Positions 15,696 through 23,742 of a stretch of 49,072 nt of DNA are shown here, piece by piece; within the stretch, counting starts at the first letter, position 1; each line of letters opens with the position of its first letter. The DNA is from a bacterium (GTDB taxonomy: Bacteria; Desulfobacterota; Binatia; HRBIN30; CADEER01), in contig JAUIGL010000048.1 of the NCBI GenBank assembly GCA_030430165.1, positions 1 to 49,072 on the forward strand. Direction: 5' to 3'. The notes beneath the pieces were generated by a model, which worked only from the letters and a program-made list of their open reading frames with translations, was not told the DNA's origin and did no database searches. A program made the position numbers and the translations under genes.

Positions 15696-15874
15696 CTAAC
15701 CTCGAAGAAAAATCGAACCACGGATGAACACGGATGGACACGGACGAGAGAAGAGCTCGAGAGGCATTCCCGGAATCACCCCAACCTCATCTTGCATGAC
15801 TTTGTTTTGACGGAAGCCCACGCTTGCTCCACTCCTCGCGCCACGGCGATTATCCGTGTTTATCTTTGAGTCTA
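15696..15874. repeat. MITE-like palindromic element family B, copy 2
   Basis: An ~179-bp element homologous end to end with 2822-3014, in opposite orientation. The left end CTAACCTCGAAGAAAAATCG is followed by CCACGGATGAACACGGATGG. The right end has TATCCGTGTTTATC and TTTGAGTCTAA and is more decayed than in copy 1. By eye the interiors are roughly three-quarters identical or better. It spans the whole gap between the MOSC start and the TonB-receptor stop, whose TAG lies within the element's terminal repeat. Confidence 0.85.
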
Positions 15875-18253
15875 AAAGTACTGAGTCAGCTCGACCCCGA
15901 ACGCGCGCGGCGCCTCGAAGTACTGGACGACCACGCCAAGCGTGTTGGCGGTCGGAAAATTCTGCTGGAAGTAGGTTTCGTCGGTTAGATTGCGCCCCCA
16001 CAAGCTGAGCTCCGTCCGACCGTGGTTGAAAGCGTACGACAGCCACAGGTGCAGCAGGTTGTACCCAGGCTGAATCGCCTGCGCCAGCTCGGGTCCCTGA
16101 TAGTGCACCGAGCTGCGGTAGTAGTACTGCAAGACCGGCGTCAGCGAACCTTCGAGAAGCTCCCAGGCGAGATCGGGGGTGTCGATCGTATAGGCCACCG
16201 ACAGCGATGACTCGAAGTCGGGCACGTTGTTGAAGCTCTGCCCGGTCCGGTCGATCCGGGCATCCTCGGCCGCGCTCGGCGCCCCTTCGAAACTGTCGTA
16301 GGAAGTGTCGAGCCAGGCAACCGACCCGTTCACCACCAGGCGATCCACCGGAATCACATTGAGCTCGAGCTCGGCTCCCTGGACCGTCGCCCCGGCCGCA
16401 TTCTCGACGAAGATCTCGGCCAATACACTCGCCCCTTTGTCGATCACCGCCACCTGGATGTCGTCGTAGTTCGAGTGGAAGATCGCGCCGTTCAGACTCA
16501 GCCGGCGATCGAAAGCGACGAGCTTGAGACCGAGCTCGAACGAGTCGAGGGTCTCCGGATCGAACGAGTCGAGGCCGCGCGAGACCGGGTCGTCAGGGTC
16601 GGAATTGAGCACGTTGCCGTTGAAGCCGCCGCTCTTGAAGCCCTGGCTGTAGGTGAAGTAGCCGAGCAGGCTGTCGACTCCATAATCGAGCAGCACATCC
16701 TCCGGCGCGCGCAGGGTCAGGTTGCCCATGAAAGTCCAGGCCTGGAATACCTTCGACTCCTGCGCGTCCACCAGGGGCGGGATACTCCCGTCCGGATCGA
16801 GCGCGGGCGGGATGGTGCGCAACCGCCCGAAGCCCTTCTTCTCCTCGGTGTAGCGCGCTCCGCCGGTCAAGCTCAGCCACTCGAGCGGATCGATCGTTCC
16901 CTGCGAATAGAGCGCCCAACTCGAGTTGTCGATGTCGGTTCGGCTGTCGGAGGTCGAGCCGAACTGCGGCGGCGCACTCGGCAACGCGCGAATGTTCATG
17001 AAGGTGTCGGCCTTCTCCCAGAAGCCGAACACCCCCGAGACGACCGAGATTCGATCTTGCCAGGCCGCGGCCGACAGCTGCAGCTCCTGCGAGATCTGCT
17101 GCTGAAAACCGGGCCCGCCGTCGAACGGACCGGCCCCGCCCATGTCAGACAAGCTCAGCTGGTCGATTCGCGTGCCGTCTCCGTCCTCACGCAACTTGAA
17201 GCGCTGCTCGCGCCACGACGAAATCCACTTCGCCGACAGATCTTCGAGCACCCAGACGTCGCCAAACTCCTTGGTCAGGTTGCCCCAGGCGCCGTAGTTC
17301 TCGATGTCCGAAATCGCGCCGGCATCGGCTTCGAAGCGAAACTTGCGAGAGCGCCGGCACTCATCCGGCAAGCTCGGATCGACCAGACCACCCAGCGGCG
17401 GTGGGTCGGTCGCCACCACACAGCGTCCGCCCTTGCCGTTGGTCTGGTCGCGAAACCAGCTGCCGCTGACATTGACCTCGATGTCGTCGGTCGGCAGAAA
17501 GCGCAGCGCGCCGTAGAAGCCGAGCGAATTGACGTCGTTGCTGTAGCGATCGAGGTAGGTGTTGTGGGTGTACCCGCGCGAGCTCTCGCGCTGGAATGTG
17601 AGCCGTGTGAACAACTTGTCCTCGAGCCCGCCGAATTCGATCGGCGCGTTGATCGTCGCCCGCGCCCGCACCGTCTCGAAGCTCCCTCCGCCGATGGTGA
17701 CCAGGCCCTCGAAGTCTTCCTTGGGCTGGGCCGAGGACAGCAGAATCGCGCCGCCGACCGTGTTCTTGCCGAACAGCGAGCCTTGCGGACCACGCAGCAC
17801 TTCGACCTGCTCGATGTCGACCATGTCGATCACGCTGCCCGCCGCGCGCGACAGAAAGACGCCGTCGACGTAGATCCCGACGCCGGGATCGAACGTGATC
17901 ACTGGGTCGACCTGCCCCACACCGCGGATGAACACGGCCGCGGTCAGACCGCTGCGGCCGGAGTAGAAACTGAGATTCGGCGCGAGCGACTGAATGTCGT
18001 CGAGCCGCGTCACGTTGTTGCGATCGAGCGTCGTCCGGTCGAGCGCGGTCACCGAAACCGGCGTGTCCTCCAAGAGCTCGGCGCGGCGGCGCGCATTGAC
18101 GACGATCTCCTCGATCGCGGCGCTCTTTCCACCCGCACGGGAGCCCCCGCCGGCGCTCCCCGCCGTCTGCGCGGCAACTCGACCGATCCCGGGACCAACC
18201 GCCGCCAAGGACGCGAGAAGCACGGCGCCTCGCAGGAACAACGCTCCCTTCAT
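15872..18253 (-). CDS. TonB-dependent outer-membrane receptor
   Basis: A 793-residue receptor. A signal peptide (MKGALFLRGAVLLASLAAVG, cleavage near VAAQ) is followed by a TonB-box-like EEIVVNARRR at about residues 48-57. The plug domain has RLDDIQSLAPNLSF, AVFIRGVGQ, GVGIYVDGVFLSRA and IEQVEVLRGPQGSLFGKNTV. A 22-strand-type barrel follows, ending in the canonical terminal strand ...FGVELTQYF. It imports a ligand with energy from TonB-ExbBD. The sequence fits the sugar/hydrophobe-type receptors common in sphingomonads and marine bacteria rather than a clear siderophore receptor, but the ligand is unknown. A strong GGGGGAGGG site precedes the ATG. The SDR gene lies 95 bp upstream on the same strand and may be co-regulated. 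Confidence 0.93.
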   Translation of the reverse strand: MKGALFLRGAVLLASLAAVGPGIGRVAAQTAGSAGGGSRAGGKSAAIEEIVVNARRRAELLEDTPVSVTALDRTTLDRNNVTRLDDIQSLAPNLSFYSGRSGLTAAVFIRGVGQVDPVITFDPGVGIYVDGVFLSRAAGSVIDMVDIEQVEVLRGPQGSLFGKNTVGGAILLSSAQPKEDFEGLVTIGGGSFETVRARATINAPIEFGGLEDKLFTRLTFQRESSRGYTHNTYLDRYSNDVNSLGFYGALRFLPTDDIEVNVSGSWFRDQTNGKGGRCVVATDPPPLGGLVDPSLPDECRRSRKFRFEADAGAISDIENYGAWGNLTKEFGDVWVLEDLSAKWISSWREQRFKLREDGDGTRIDQLSLSDMGGAGPFDGGPGFQQQISQELQLSAAAWQDRISVVSGVFGFWEKADTFMNIRALPSAPPQFGSTSDSRTDIDNSSWALYSQGTIDPLEWLSLTGGARYTEEKKGFGRLRTIPPALDPDGSIPPLVDAQESKVFQAWTFMGNLTLRAPEDVLLDYGVDSLLGYFTYSQGFKSGGFNGNVLNSDPDDPVSRGLDSFDPETLDSFELGLKLVAFDRRLSLNGAIFHSNYDDIQVAVIDKGASVLAEIFVENAAGATVQGAELELNVIPVDRLVVNGSVAWLDTSYDSFEGAPSAAEDARIDRTGQSFNNVPDFESSLSVAYTIDTPDLAWELLEGSLTPVLQYYYRSSVHYQGPELAQAIQPGYNLLHLWLSYAFNHGRTELSLWGRNLTDETYFQQNFPTANTLGVVVQYFEAPRAFGVELTQYF

Positions 18254-18348
18254 AGGCCCTCCCCCTAGCAGCCTGCCCTACTTGTTGAACGGGCCACCAG
18301 GCACCACTCTCCACCAATCAGCGGCACGCTCGCAAGCTGGAGGCCCGG

Positions 18349-19134
18349 CTAGTCGCCCTTGGCGGTGAGTCCCCCGTCCACCGGAATGATGGCGCCGTTG
18401 AGGTAGGACGACGCCGGCAGCGCCACGCTGACGATCACCTGGGCGACCTCCTCGGGATCGCCGTAGCGGCGTAGGGGAACGCGGCGCCGCGCAAACTTCT
18501 CCTTCGCCTCCTCCGGAATCGGGCTGGTCATACCGGTGCGAATCGGGCCGGGACAGATGCAGTTGACGGTGATCCCGCGGGAGCCGAGCTCGACCGCGAG
18601 ACTGCGCGTCAGGCCGACGACACCGTGCTTGGCCGCCGTATACGGCGACAACCCGCGCGACGCGCCGAGCCCCTCGGTCGAGGCGATGTTGATGATCCTC
18701 CCCTCTCCCGACTGCTCGAGATGCGGCAGACACTTGCGGATGAGACGAACCTGCCCGGTCAGCATGACGTCGAACGCGCGATGCCAGACGGTTTCGTAGC
18801 CTTCCGAATCGACCGGTGCACCGAGCGCCACCCCGGCATTGTTGATCAGGATGTCGACAGCGCCGAAGTGATCGGCGACCTGGTCGACAACCGCGCCGAT
18901 TTGATCGGAATCGGCAACATCGAGGGGCCACGCCTTGGCGTCGCCACCACTCTCGACGATTTCGTCGACGACCGCGCCGACTCCGACACCGTCGAGATCA
19001 GTCGCCGCGACTCGCGCTCCGTGGGCGGCAAGCACCCGCGCGGTCGCCCGCCCCATGCCGCTCGCCGCGCCGGTCACCAGCGCGACCTTGCCCTCGATCG
19101 AGCGACTGAGCCGACACAGCTCTTCCCTTGCCAT
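18349..19134 (-). CDS. Short-chain dehydrogenase/reductase (SDR), FabG-like
   Basis: A 261-residue classical SDR: VALVTGAASGMGRATA cofactor motif near residues 17-32, NNAGVALGAP, INIASTEGLGASRGLSPYTAAKHG containing Ser and the YxxxK pair, CPGPIRTGM, and the C-terminal NGAIIPVDGGLTAKGD. Asp-Leu-Asp after the second beta strand (AATDLDG) favours NAD(H) over NADP(H), by family knowledge. ATG 19134 was chosen for homology; upstream sequence in frame is low-complexity Arg-rich shadow. Transcribed away from the SnoaL-like gene, with a 135-bp divergent gap. Substrate unknown; the neighbouring receptor hints at processing of an imported compound. Confidence 0.9.
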   Translation of the reverse strand: MAREELCRLSRSIEGKVALVTGAASGMGRATARVLAAHGARVAATDLDGVGVGAVVDEIVESGGDAKAWPLDVADSDQIGAVVDQVADHFGAVDILINNAGVALGAPVDSEGYETVWHRAFDVMLTGQVRLIRKCLPHLEQSGEGRIINIASTEGLGASRGLSPYTAAKHGVVGLTRSLAVELGSRGITVNCICPGPIRTGMTSPIPEEAKEKFARRRVPLRRYGDPEEVAQVIVSVALPASSYLNGAIIPVDGGLTAKGD

Positions 19135-19269
19135 TGGTCCAGCATCCACCCGATCCGCGGCGCGATGCAAACTGATCCAGCGCAGCGCTCGTCGCCGCGC
19201 GGCCCGCGTCTCGCGGCGAGCGGCGCGCAATCTTGACGCTGCGCCCAAACTCCGGCTTTGCTTCTCCTC

Positions 19270-19650
19270 ATGAACGATCCAGCAGCAAGCAAGGCGATCG
19301 CCAAACGGCTCGTCGAGGCGGTTGTCGCCGGCGACGTCGACGGCGTTTCCGCGCTCTACACCGACGACATGACCGCGTGGCGCAACTCGGACGGCCGAAC
19401 CCTGGTGAAGCAACAGGCGCTCAAGGTCGTCGCCATTCTCACCGGCAAGCTCGACGACCTGCGCTACCAGAACGTCGAGGTCACCGCCACCGAAAACGGA
19501 TTCGTGCAGCAGCACACGATGACCTGCACCGCACCGAACGGCGAGAAGGTCGAGGCGCACGTCTGCATGGTGGCGACGCTCGAGGGCGACAAGATCCGCC
19601 ACGTCGCCGAGTACATGGATACGGCGCAGATGGCGCCGCTCCTCGGCTGA
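19270..19650 (+). CDS. SnoaL/NTF2-like small protein
   Basis: A 126-residue protein with the cone-shaped NTF2-like fold pattern: AIAKRLVEAVVAGDVDGVSALYTDDMTAW at the N terminus, a central pair of strands (NVEVTATENGFVQQHTMTC), and a final HVAEYMDTAQM. Such proteins act as small isomerases, cyclases or ligand binders. Retained polar residues in the pocket-facing strands cannot be assigned without a model. ATG 19270 is preferred to the TTG at 19258, though no clear ribosome-binding site precedes either. It stops 4 bp before the GTG of the GH20-type gene, so the two are probably translated from one transcript. Confidence 0.75.
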   Translation: MNDPAASKAIAKRLVEAVVAGDVDGVSALYTDDMTAWRNSDGRTLVKQQALKVVAILTGKLDDLRYQNVEVTATENGFVQQHTMTCTAPNGEKVEAHVCMVATLEGDKIRHVAEYMDTAQMAPLLG

Positions 19651-19654
19651 ACGA

Positions 19655-21400
19655 GTGATCGACCTCTTTCCCCGCCCGCGCCACTTGCAGTCGACAGGCG
19701 GATCGGCGGCGGCGGACGCTCCGGTCGGCTGCGCGCGCGACCCGCAAGTGCCCGCCCAAGGATACCGGCTCCGGATCGAGAGTACGGGGATCTCGCTGGT
19801 CGCTGCCGACGACGCTGGCGAGCGCTACGGCCGCGACACGCTGCGACAGATTCGATCGCAGTGCGGCGACACGCTCCCGACGATGACGATCGAGGACTGG
19901 CCCGACTTCCCGGTGCGCGGCTACATGCTCGACGTCAGCCGCGATCGCGTGCCGACTCGCGAAACCCTGGAGCGAATCGTCGATCTGCTCGACCTGTTGC
20001 GCATCAACCACCTCGAGCTCTACACCGAGCACACCTTCGCCTACTCCGCCCACCGAACCGTGTGGTCCGATGCGTCACCGATCACCGGCGACGACGTTGG
20101 CTGGCTCGACCAGCTCTGCGCCGAGCGCGGAATCGAGCTCGCCGCCAACCAGAACTGCTTCGGCCACATGGGTCGCTGGCTCGCCCACCAGGCGTACCGG
20201 CCGCTCGCCGAGGCGGCCGACGGCTGGACCACCAGCTGGGGCGCACACTGGAAGGCCGCGGTGCTCTATCCCTGCGACGCCAGCTTCGAGCTGGTGCGCG
20301 GCTTGTTCGACGAGCTCCTGCCGCTGTTCTCCAGCGATCGGGTCAACATCAACTGCGACGAAACCTTCGAGCTCGGCAAGGGACGCAGCGCCGCTTTGGT
20401 CGCGGAGCGCGGACGCGGACAGGTGTATCTCGATTTCCTGCTGCGGATCCTCGACGACTTGCATCGCCGCGGCAAGGAAGTGCTGTTCTGGGGTGACATC
20501 ATACGCCAGCACCCCGAGCTGGTTGCCCAGCTGCCGCGCGAGAGCACTACGGCACTGGTCTGGCACTACGAGGCGCCGATCGAGAATCCAGCCTTGCCCG
20601 AAGGCTTCGATGAGATCCTCGACGAGGTCGGCATCAACGCCGAGGTTCTGCGCGGCTTCGCCGGCCAGGTGCCGACGTTCGTCGATACCGGCTACCCGTT
20701 CTGGGTCTGCCCCGGAACGTCGACCTGGAACTCGCTGCTCGGCCGGCTCACCAACGCCCGCGCCAATCTCCTCGACGCCGCCGAGGTCGGCAGTCGCAAC
20801 GGCGCCGGCGGCTACCTGATTACCGACTGGGGCGACAACGGCCACGTGCAACCGCCCTCGGCGAGCTTCGCGCCGCTGGCGCTCGGCGCTGCCTTCAGCT
20901 GGTGCCTCGACACCAACCGCGACGCCGACCCGGCCGGCGTCCTCAGCCGGAGGGTGTTCGACGACCCGACTGGTTCGCTCGCCGCCGGCGCGCTGCGCGC
21001 CGCCGACGCATATCGCCTGACCGGCGGCAACGCCTTCAATGGCAGTCCCCTCTTCTACGCACTGCTGTCGAGCAGCGGAATCTTCGGCGGCGACCCGCCC
21101 ACCGCGGCCGGCATCAAGGACACGCTGCAGGCGCTGGAGCGGGCAAGCGGCGAGATCGCCGGCGGTCGCCCACAGTGCGCCGACGGCGACGTCATCCAAC
21201 GCGAGCTCAGCCAAGCCATCGAGCTGGCTCGGCTCGGCACCCTGCGTCTAGCCGCGCAGAACGACCTCAGCGGCATCGACGCCACCGAGTGGCAACGCGC
21301 CATGGAACGCGCGATCGACGAGCAACGCGGCTGCTGGGCGCTGCGCAGTCGATCCGGCGGCCTCGACGACAGTCTCGCCCACCTCAGCCGCTCGCTCTAG
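19655..21400 (+). CDS. GH20-type glycoside hydrolase (beta-N-acetylhexosaminidase-like)
   Basis: A 581-residue protein. Its N-terminal GH20b-like domain reads GYRLRIES...LVAADDAGERYGRDTLRQI. The catalytic barrel begins PVRGYMLDVSRDRVPT and LLRINHLELYTEHTFAY. The GH20 acid/base pair Asp-Glu is at residues 235-236 in VNINCDETFELG. Later blocks are KEVLFWGDII and GYLITDWGDNGH. There is no signal peptide, so it should act in the cytoplasm on imported or recycled glycans. GTG 19655 starts 4 bp after the SnoaL-like stop. Family knowledge says GH20 enzymes use substrate-assisted catalysis on terminal N-acetylhexosamines, but this branch is divergent and the sugar specificity is unproven. Confidence 0.85.
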   Translation: MIDLFPRPRHLQSTGGSAAADAPVGCARDPQVPAQGYRLRIESTGISLVAADDAGERYGRDTLRQIRSQCGDTLPTMTIEDWPDFPVRGYMLDVSRDRVPTRETLERIVDLLDLLRINHLELYTEHTFAYSAHRTVWSDASPITGDDVGWLDQLCAERGIELAANQNCFGHMGRWLAHQAYRPLAEAADGWTTSWGAHWKAAVLYPCDASFELVRGLFDELLPLFSSDRVNINCDETFELGKGRSAALVAERGRGQVYLDFLLRILDDLHRRGKEVLFWGDIIRQHPELVAQLPRESTTALVWHYEAPIENPALPEGFDEILDEVGINAEVLRGFAGQVPTFVDTGYPFWVCPGTSTWNSLLGRLTNARANLLDAAEVGSRNGAGGYLITDWGDNGHVQPPSASFAPLALGAAFSWCLDTNRDADPAGVLSRRVFDDPTGSLAAGALRAADAYRLTGGNAFNGSPLFYALLSSSGIFGGDPPTAAGIKDTLQALERASGEIAGGRPQCADGDVIQRELSQAIELARLGTLRLAAQNDLSGIDATEWQRAMERAIDEQRGCWALRSRSGGLDDSLAHLSRSL

Positions 21401-21428
21401 CCGCCGGGGCCGCCGCCCCGCGATCGGT

Positions 21429-21455
21429 CGGTATCGAAAAGCGAAGGCGATACCG
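21429..21455. terminator. Hairpin between convergent GH20 and membrane-protein genes
   Basis: CGGTATCG (21429-21436) pairs perfectly with CGATACCG (21448-21455) over an 11-nt A/G-rich loop, 28 bp after the GH20 stop and before the converging stop at 21490. No T run, so terminator status is moderate. Confidence 0.45.
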
Positions 21456-21489
21456 AGACGAGTGAATCGACGACCCCAACCGGACGATC

Positions 21490-23712
21490 TCACCGCGGAG
21501 CTGCGTCGCGCTCCCGATTCAGCCTCTTCAGATTGCGGAAGCCGCCGATCGTCACCGAGCTCGCCGTGGCACGACCGGAGAACCAATCTCCGTCGCCTTG
21601 ACGCAATCCAACTCGCAGACGCGACACACCGTGCTCGCGCGGAACCGGCACGTCGATGGCAGTCATCAACTCGGCCCCAGGCTTCAGGTCGAAGGGCAGT
21701 GGCGACAGCTCGACCTCTGGCGATTGCGCCCCGGTACTCGGATCGCTCCACTGAGCGACCCAGCGCACCACCTCCCCCTCGCCGGGCGCAAGCCCCGGCC
21801 AGACGACGGCGGATTCGTTGCGCACCGACACCAGCACTCGCTCCGGCATCGCCGCCACGGCCGAGCGCGGCGGCGTCGGCCAGAACTGGACCGTCGCCGA
21901 CTGCTGACTCACTGGAACACTCGCGATGGCGTTGCCGGCAAAGGTCTTGCCCGTACCGACTCCCGCCAGCAGCTGCTGCGTCAAGTCGGCGGGCGGTGGC
22001 TCGGTCACGCGAAACAACCCGGCCCCGGCGAACACCCCCAGGCGCTCGAGGCCGGTCGGGTTCCGCCACAGCGCTTCGCTGCCGGCGGGCATCTGGTCGA
22101 GATGCACGACGAGGTATCTCAGTCCGGTCATGCGCCCGAGCAGATCGACGGCGCGCCGGTCGGGCAGAGCCTGGGCCACCACCATGACGTCGGTCGAGCT
22201 CGGCGGCTGGTGTCCGGTGTAGCCGTTGAGGATCGGATTCCAATGATAGGTGCTGAAGTAGGCGTAGCGACTTTCTCGCACGATCTGCAGAAAACTGCCC
22301 TTGGCTCCCGCGGGAAGCTCCAACACGACGCCCGGCTCGAGCGTCGCCAGGCGCTGGTAGACGTCGGGGACCCGATCACCCACCGGCACCTCGAGTGTGC
22401 GGTGCTCGAACTGCGCGTGCCCGTAATCGAAGTAGCTGGCCGCGACCAACGCAACCAACACGACGGTGGCGAGCCATCCGGGCATGCGCAGGCGACGAAC
22501 CAGATCGGATAGCGCCAGACCGGCCAGTGCGGCGACGGCCACGTCGACTCCCATGGCGAAGCGATTCGGGCCGCGCACCGAAGAGAACCCGGGCAACAGC
22601 AAGAAGAGATCGTAGAGGGGTGGCATCGGCAGACCGGCGAAGACGCGTTCCGGTCCGGCGGCGAGAATGGCGCAGGTCGCAACCGCCGCCCACAAGCCGA
22701 CGACCCGCAGCGGCCCGATCGCCCGAGCTCGCCACAACGCGTACGGCGCCAACAGCAGGCACGCGATGCCGAGGTAGTACGACGGCCCGAATACCGCGCT
22801 GCGGTGGCTCGACAGGACGTACGATTGCCAAAAGGGAACCTTCGCGTAAGGCAGGATCCCCCGAGCGGCGTGGTCCGCCATTTCCCCGGCAGCGCCGCGA
22901 CTCGCATACGGAAGCGCGAAAACGAGGAGCCACAGCGCGGCGACTGCAGCGGCCGCACCGGCTATCGTCAGATTGCGCCAGCTCAGGTCGCGGCGGATCC
23001 CGCCTCGCCAAAGGAGCACCGTGAGCACATAGGCGCCGAAGAACGCGATCGTGATGTAGGCGACGTAGAACGAACACAGAAGCTGGAGAGCGAGCGCCGC
23101 CGCCAACAGAGCGGCGTCGACGACACGCCCGCGCTCGAGGGTCCGATCGAAAAGAATCAGGGCCAGCGGAAGATAGAACCAGCCGACCATCTGGACGACG
23201 TAGGCGCGCTCGAACTGCCCGGGCGCGGCCATCATCACGAACCCCGCAAACGCCGCGCCAGAGCGGGTTCCGCCCCAATGCCGCACGAGCGCGTACATCG
23301 CGGCGCCCGACAACGCGAACGACAGCCACACCGTGCACTGAAAGGCAAAAACTGGGTTGCCGGTGAGGTAGTACGGCGGCGCGAACAGCGGCAGATAGCC
23401 GAACATATGCTCGACTCCGGCCAGCGAAGACGCGGCGGGATGATGGATGTTGGCATCGAAGTAGCTGAACGGCTGCAGCCAGATGGCGCGGCTTCCCCAC
23501 GACAACACCCACAACATCAAGTACGTGTCGGCCTTGAGAGTCCCCTTGCCGACGATCGCCTGGTTGCTGAGGTCCGAGAATACAGGGTCGAACAGAAACC
23601 AAACCCCCGCCAGGCACAGCAGCAGTACCACCGCGCCCTCGAGGCAGCCGCCGTCGATTCGCTCCGCCCAACCACCCGGACGAGAAACGGCACTCGATCG
23701 GTCCAAGGCCAA
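21490..23712 (-). CDS. Large polytopic membrane protein, GT-C glycosyltransferase-like (YfhO-type layout)
   Basis: A 740-residue inner-membrane protein. About twelve hydrophobic helices occupy the first ~430 residues, followed by a ~300-residue soluble domain likely outside the membrane. Early loops are rich in Asp/His (LKADTYLMLW, SYFDANIHHPAASSL), as in GT-C-fold enzymes that use lipid-linked sugars. LLPGFSSVRGPNRFAM is typical of this group. The C-terminal part (VVWPGLAPGEGEVVRWVAQW) looks like a beta-sandwich. Probable role: sugar transfer to an envelope glycan or protein. The start is uncertain: TTG 23712 has no good ribosome-binding site. It follows the GH31 gene by 30 bp and ends a likely three-gene operon. 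Confidence 0.75.
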   Translation of the reverse strand: MALDRSSAVSRPGGWAERIDGGCLEGAVVLLLCLAGVWFLFDPVFSDLSNQAIVGKGTLKADTYLMLWVLSWGSRAIWLQPFSYFDANIHHPAASSLAGVEHMFGYLPLFAPPYYLTGNPVFAFQCTVWLSFALSGAAMYALVRHWGGTRSGAAFAGFVMMAAPGQFERAYVVQMVGWFYLPLALILFDRTLERGRVVDAALLAAALALQLLCSFYVAYITIAFFGAYVLTVLLWRGGIRRDLSWRNLTIAGAAAAVAALWLLVFALPYASRGAAGEMADHAARGILPYAKVPFWQSYVLSSHRSAVFGPSYYLGIACLLLAPYALWRARAIGPLRVVGLWAAVATCAILAAGPERVFAGLPMPPLYDLFLLLPGFSSVRGPNRFAMGVDVAVAALAGLALSDLVRRLRMPGWLATVVLVALVAASYFDYGHAQFEHRTLEVPVGDRVPDVYQRLATLEPGVVLELPAGAKGSFLQIVRESRYAYFSTYHWNPILNGYTGHQPPSSTDVMVVAQALPDRRAVDLLGRMTGLRYLVVHLDQMPAGSEALWRNPTGLERLGVFAGAGLFRVTEPPPADLTQQLLAGVGTGKTFAGNAIASVPVSQQSATVQFWPTPPRSAVAAMPERVLVSVRNESAVVWPGLAPGEGEVVRWVAQWSDPSTGAQSPEVELSPLPFDLKPGAELMTAIDVPVPREHGVSRLRVGLRQGDGDWFSGRATASSVTIGGFRNLKRLNRERDAAPR

Positions 23713-23742
23713 AGGTCCCCGCAGACGGTCCCCGGCGACCGC

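Noticed and set aside
15696..16046. A minus-strand 116-codon frame ending in PCPSVFIRG
   Set aside because: It reads through the family B element into the TonB receptor region in another frame; repeat-derived peptide.
16475..18268. A 597-codon plus-strand frame antisense to the TonB receptor
   Set aside because: It lies opposite a complete TonB receptor and has no recognisable domain.
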